A stretch of DNA of 64,000 bases, taken from assembly GCF_001971705.1 (NCBI RefSeq), contig NZ_CP019327.1, positions 2,914,001-2,978,000 on the forward strand, read 5' to 3'. Below are positions 60,825 through 64,000 of this stretch, in pieces (the stretch's first letter is position 1; every line of letters begins with the position of its first letter). The stretch is from Natronorubrum daqingense. Its GTDB lineage: Archaea > Halobacteriota > Halobacteria > Halobacteriales > Natrialbaceae. A program made the translations under genes and the position numbers. A model generated the notes under the pieces. That model was not told the DNA's origin. It searched no databases and saw nothing but the letters and a program-made list of their open reading frames with translations.

Positions 60825-61991
60825 ATGGCACCGACTATCACGAAGATCGAATCCGTCGAGTTCGGCTACGACTTACCGGACGTCGGCTACGCGCCGAACG
60901 GATTCAGTATCGTCTACGAACCCGGAACGACCACCCAGCGAAAGCTCTTCGCGCTCCGGATTCACACCGACGAGGGGATCACGGGCGAGTACGTCGGTGG
61001 CAACTCGCCCGCCGCGGCCCAGATCAACATGGTCGCGGACTACCTGATCGGCAAGAACCCGCTCGAGCGCGAGCGCCACTGGTCGGCGTTCAAACGCGCG
61101 CTCAGGAAGTACGACTGGATGGGGATGGGCCCGCTCGACATCGCGCTGTGGGACTTCGCCGGGAAATACCACGACGCGCCGATTCACGAACTCATCGGCA
61201 CCTACCGAACCGAGTTTCCCGCCTACGCGTCGACGTACCAGGGCGACAGAAACGGCGGGTTGGACTCCCCTGAGGCGTACGCCGACTTCGCCGAGGACTG
61301 TCTCGAGATGGGGTATCAAGGGTTCAAAATTCACGACTGGGGCGGCGACTGGACCGACGCCGAGGAGTCGGCCGAGACCGTCCACGAGGTGGGCCGTCGC
61401 GTCGGCGACGAGATGGACCTGATGATCGACCCGGCCTGTAACCCGAACACGTACGCCGACGCGCTCGAGATCGGCAAAGCCTGCGACGACGCCGGCTTCC
61501 TCTGGTACGAGGACCCCTACCGCGACGGCGGCGTCTCACACCACGCCCACCGAAAGCTTCGTGAGTCCCTCGAGACGCCGCTCTTGCAGACCGAGCACGT
61601 CCGCGGCCTCGAGCCCCACGCCGATTTCATCGCGGCCGACGCGACGGACTTCGTTCGCGCGGATCCCGAGTACGACGGCGGCATCACGGGCGCGATGAAG
61701 ATCGCCCACGTCGCCGAGGGCTTCGGCCTCGACGTGGAGTACCACGCGCCGGGGCCGGCCCAGCGCCAGTGTCTCGCGGCGACGCGCAACAGCAACTACT
61801 ACGAAGTCGCGCTCGTCCACCCGGACTGTCCGAACACGCAACCGCCGGTCTACGAGGGCGAGTACTCCGACATGCTCGATTGCATCGACGAGGACGGCCG
61901 CGTGCAGGTTCCCGACGGGCCGGGCCTCGGCGTCGAGTACGACTGGGACGACATCCTCGAGCGCGAAATCGGCCGCCGAACGTACGAGTAA
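60825..61991 (+). CDS. Enolase-superfamily protein (second copy)
   Basis: A mandelate racemase/muconate lactonizing-type protein of 388 residues. The cap has LRIHTDEGITGEYVGGN. Barrel residues: Lys and His in QGFKIHDWG (KxH), Asp in MIDPACN, Glu in FLWYEDPY, Glu in LLQTEHVRG, and His in DVEYHAPGP. This is only distantly like the 56766 gene and belongs to another branch. Substrate unknown; a racemase or dehydratase of an acid sugar or related acid is expected. Divergent from the LLM gene. Confidence 0.87.
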   Translation: MAPTITKIESVEFGYDLPDVGYAPNGFSIVYEPGTTTQRKLFALRIHTDEGITGEYVGGNSPAAAQINMVADYLIGKNPLERERHWSAFKRALRKYDWMGMGPLDIALWDFAGKYHDAPIHELIGTYRTEFPAYASTYQGDRNGGLDSPEAYADFAEDCLEMGYQGFKIHDWGGDWTDAEESAETVHEVGRRVGDEMDLMIDPACNPNTYADALEIGKACDDAGFLWYEDPYRDGGVSHHAHRKLRESLETPLLQTEHVRGLEPHADFIAADATDFVRADPEYDGGITGAMKIAHVAEGFGLDVEYHAPGPAQRQCLAATRNSNYYEVALVHPDCPNTQPPVYEGEYSDMLDCIDEDGRVQVPDGPGLGVEYDWDDILEREIGRRTYE

Positions 61992-62042
61992 CGCACGACC
62001 GACCGAAAATCACACTATTACGTTATCACGTTCCAACTTCCC

Positions 62043-62822
62043 ATGTACGACGACATTCGATACGAGACCGACGACGGAATCGCCACGATCACGATCGACC
62101 GACCGGACGTACTCGACGCGTTTCGCGAGCAGACGATCGCGGAACTCAACGACGCCATCCGCGTCGCGAACGAGGACGAACGCGTCTACGTGGTCGTCCT
62201 GACCGGGGCCGGAGACGGCTTCTGTGCCGGTGCCGACATCACGGAGATGCCGGATTGGCACGAGGAGATGTCCAAGGAAGACTACGCGGGCTACCTCTGG
62301 GGCGTCCAGAACGTCGTCCGTCAGCTTCGAGCGATGGAAAAACCCTCCATCGCCGCCGTCGGCGGACCGGCCATCGGTGCCGGCTGTGACTTCGCGCTGG
62401 CGTGTGACATGCGCGTCGTCGGCCCCGACGCGATCTTGCGCGAGGGATTCGTCCGCGTCGGCCTGGTTCCCGGCGACGGCGGCGCGTGGCTGCTCCCACG
62501 GCTCATCGGCGAGTCGAAGGCCAAAGAGTACCTCCTCACCGGCAAAGACATCGAGCCCGACGACGCCGTCGACCTCGGTCTCGCCGTCGAGAACGCCGAC
62601 GAGTCACTCGAGGCGGCCCTCGACCTCGCGGCAGATGTCCTCTCGCTGCCGGCACACGCCGTTCGGCGGACGAACGAACTCGTCGATTCAGAGCAGACGT
62701 TCGAGGACTACTGCGAGCGGGCGATCGAGTACCAGTGGGAGTGCGTGAACGACGCCGAACACCACGAAGCGATCGCGGCCTTCGGCGAGGGACGAGACCC
62801 GGCGTTCGACCGCGAGTACTGA
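62043..62822 (+). CDS. Enoyl-CoA hydratase/isomerase family protein
   Basis: A 259-residue crotonase-fold enzyme. TIDRPDVLDAF, oxyanion-hole GAGDGFCAGADITEM and KPSIAAVGGPAIGAGCDFALACDMR are standard, and VRVGLVPGDGGAWLLPRLIG carries the catalytic acid region. It would hydrate the crotonyl-CoA type product of the acyl-CoA dehydrogenases nearby. A TATA-like ATTACG lies about 26 bp before ATG 62043. It converges on the second acyl-CoA dehydrogenase gene. Confidence 0.92.
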   Translation: MYDDIRYETDDGIATITIDRPDVLDAFREQTIAELNDAIRVANEDERVYVVVLTGAGDGFCAGADITEMPDWHEEMSKEDYAGYLWGVQNVVRQLRAMEKPSIAAVGGPAIGAGCDFALACDMRVVGPDAILREGFVRVGLVPGDGGAWLLPRLIGESKAKEYLLTGKDIEPDDAVDLGLAVENADESLEAALDLAADVLSLPAHAVRRTNELVDSEQTFEDYCERAIEYQWECVNDAEHHEAIAAFGEGRDPAFDREY

Positions 62823-62855
62823 GTTCGCGCTCGGCAGCACCTCGCGGCGAATTGC

Positions 62856-63992
62856 TCAGGCGAGGTCCGGCAACCCGCGCTGTTTCAACACCGAAGCGAT
62901 CTGGTTCTTCTGGACTTCGTCGGTTCCGGCGGCCAATCGACGGCCCCGCGCCAGCCGGTAGAGGTACTCGAGCGGGTGGCCCTGCTGGTAGCCGTTCGCG
63001 CCGTGGATCTGCAGGGCTTCGCTGACGACCCGTTCGACCATCTCGCTCGAGCGGAGTTTGGCCATCGAGGCGTCGAGCCTGTCGGGGATCCGGCCGCGTT
63101 CGTGGGCCTGAATCGCCGCGCGGTGAGTGAGCGAGCGCGAGGCCTCGAGGTCGGTCGCGGCGTCTGCGAGCTTCCACTCGATACCTTGAAAGTCGGCGAT
63201 GGGCTGGTCGAACTGCGTTCGTTGCTCGGCGTACTCAAGGGCCTTATCCAGCGCGCAACTGGCGATGGCGTTGGCGAGGGTTGCACTGCCGAGGCGTTCC
63301 CAGTTGAGCGCGCGGAGTTGGTTCTTGAACCCCTCGGAGCCGCGCGTGACGACGTTTTCTTCGGGGACGACGACGTCTTCCATGACGAAGTGCGTCTGGT
63401 GGTGCTCGGCCATGTTCTCGTAGTGTTGCTCGATACTCACACCTGCCGCGTCGAAGTCGACGACGACGGAGCCGAGCCCCTCCGGGAACTGCGTCCAGAC
63501 GAGGACGGCACTCGAGTGCTCGACGTTGCTCACCCACGTCTTCTCGCCGGTGATACGGAGGTCGTCGCCGTCTTCTTCGACCGTCGTCCGCATTGCACCC
63601 ACGTCCGAACCGGCTTCGGGCTCGGAGATGCCGATGGCGATGCTGTCCTCGCCGGCGACCACCGGCGGGAGGTAGCGCTCTTTAGCCTCGTCCGTGCCGA
63701 ATAACTCGATCGCACGGGGGGCGACCATCTGCTGGTTGTAGAGGAACTCTGCCGTGTCGGGACAGACGCGGCCGACGGCTTCGATGGTGAGCATCGCGTC
63801 GAACTCGGTCATTCCCCCGCCACCGTACTCCTCGGCGATATTGATCCCGAGAAAGCCCTGTTCGGCGAGCAACTCGACGTTCTCCCAGGGCGGGTCGCCG
63901 TCCCACGTGAACGCGCGGTCCGTGAACTCCCGCTCGGCGAGGTCTTCTAACGACGAGACGAGCAGTTCCTGTTCGTCACTGAGCGTGATCAT
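62856..63992 (-). CDS. Acyl-CoA dehydrogenase, second copy
   Basis: A flavoenzyme of 378 residues. FLGINIAEEYGGGGMTEFD, IAIGISEPEAGSDVGAM, RITGEKTWVSNVEHS and LEYLYRLARGRRLAAGTDEVQKN in pieces follow the family. At the end, where classical members have YEGTxxIQ, it reads AAGTDEVQ, so the usual catalytic Glu is missing there. Such proteins may use a base elsewhere (as in the LNWERLG region) or have another role. The start ATG 63992 is 9 bases from the window edge, so its promoter is not visible. Confidence 0.88.
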   Translation of the reverse strand: MITLSDEQELLVSSLEDLAEREFTDRAFTWDGDPPWENVELLAEQGFLGINIAEEYGGGGMTEFDAMLTIEAVGRVCPDTAEFLYNQQMVAPRAIELFGTDEAKERYLPPVVAGEDSIAIGISEPEAGSDVGAMRTTVEEDGDDLRITGEKTWVSNVEHSSAVLVWTQFPEGLGSVVVDFDAAGVSIEQHYENMAEHHQTHFVMEDVVVPEENVVTRGSEGFKNQLRALNWERLGSATLANAIASCALDKALEYAEQRTQFDQPIADFQGIEWKLADAATDLEASRSLTHRAAIQAHERGRIPDRLDASMAKLRSSEMVERVVSEALQIHGANGYQQGHPLEYLYRLARGRRLAAGTDEVQKNQIASVLKQRGLPDLA

Positions 63993-64000
63993 CGCTAGCC

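Overview
The window looks like chromosomal DNA from a haloarchaeon, possibly a Natrialbaceae-type genus, though the genus is a guess. GC is high, proteins are very acidic, and Tat signals with lipoboxes, a blue copper lipoprotein, a PGF-CTERM surface protein, aIF-1A and an RdfA/SMC-like pair are all present. Many genes have a TATA-like element about 26-29 bp before the chosen start codon, which suits leaderless transcripts. I used that spacing to choose several starts.

1-6.5 kb: the 3' part of RNase Z, a membrane protein with charged tails, a DUF460-type RNase H-fold/coiled-coil protein, two tiny membrane proteins, aIF-1A and a Tat-exported subtilase with its own terminator. 6.6-11.8 kb: a phosphonate-type ABC transporter operon (phnD-phnC-phnE-phnE2). 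The first permease gene is cut by a 1403-bp ISH8-like IS4-family element with a perfect 11-bp target duplication. Removing the element and one duplicate restores the reading frame exactly.

11.9-25 kb: a class V aminotransferase, a blue copper protein, an MFS transporter, a DsrE-like protein, the methionine pair metY-metX behind a 14-bp palindrome, a decayed membrane gene, serB, three tandem paralogues (one with an Asp-rich tail), serA and an overlooked 43-residue zinc-finger gene.

25-43.5 kb: hisI, a coiled-coil protein, a sensor kinase, a stress protein, an HPP membrane protein, glmM with a beta-propeller-like neighbour, a lipoprotein, prs, an H-NOX-like protein lacking the usual heme histidine, a surface metalloprotease (HExxH-x18-E plus PGF-CTERM), ileS followed by duplicated terminator modules, a uracil-DNA glycosylase, an HIT protein and a prepilin peptidase.

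43.7-48.2 kb: an orphan IS630-type DNA-binding protein, then rdfA and a Rad50/SMC-like ATPase with a zinc-hook CxxC but no Walker A lysine, flanked by two near-identical 18-bp palindromes, then about 1 kb without a recognisable gene. 48.2-64 kb: a catabolic region opened by an IclR regulator: glutaryl-CoA dehydrogenase-like protein, M20 peptidase behind a 14-codon leader ORF, gamma-glutamyltransferase, BKACE, a GlcD-type oxidase, two enolase-superfamily enzymes, an ornithine cyclodeaminase homologue, GNAT, LLM oxidoreductase, enoyl-CoA hydratase and a second acyl-CoA dehydrogenase. Together these suggest CoA-dependent breakdown of an amino- or hydroxy-acid substrate that I cannot name.
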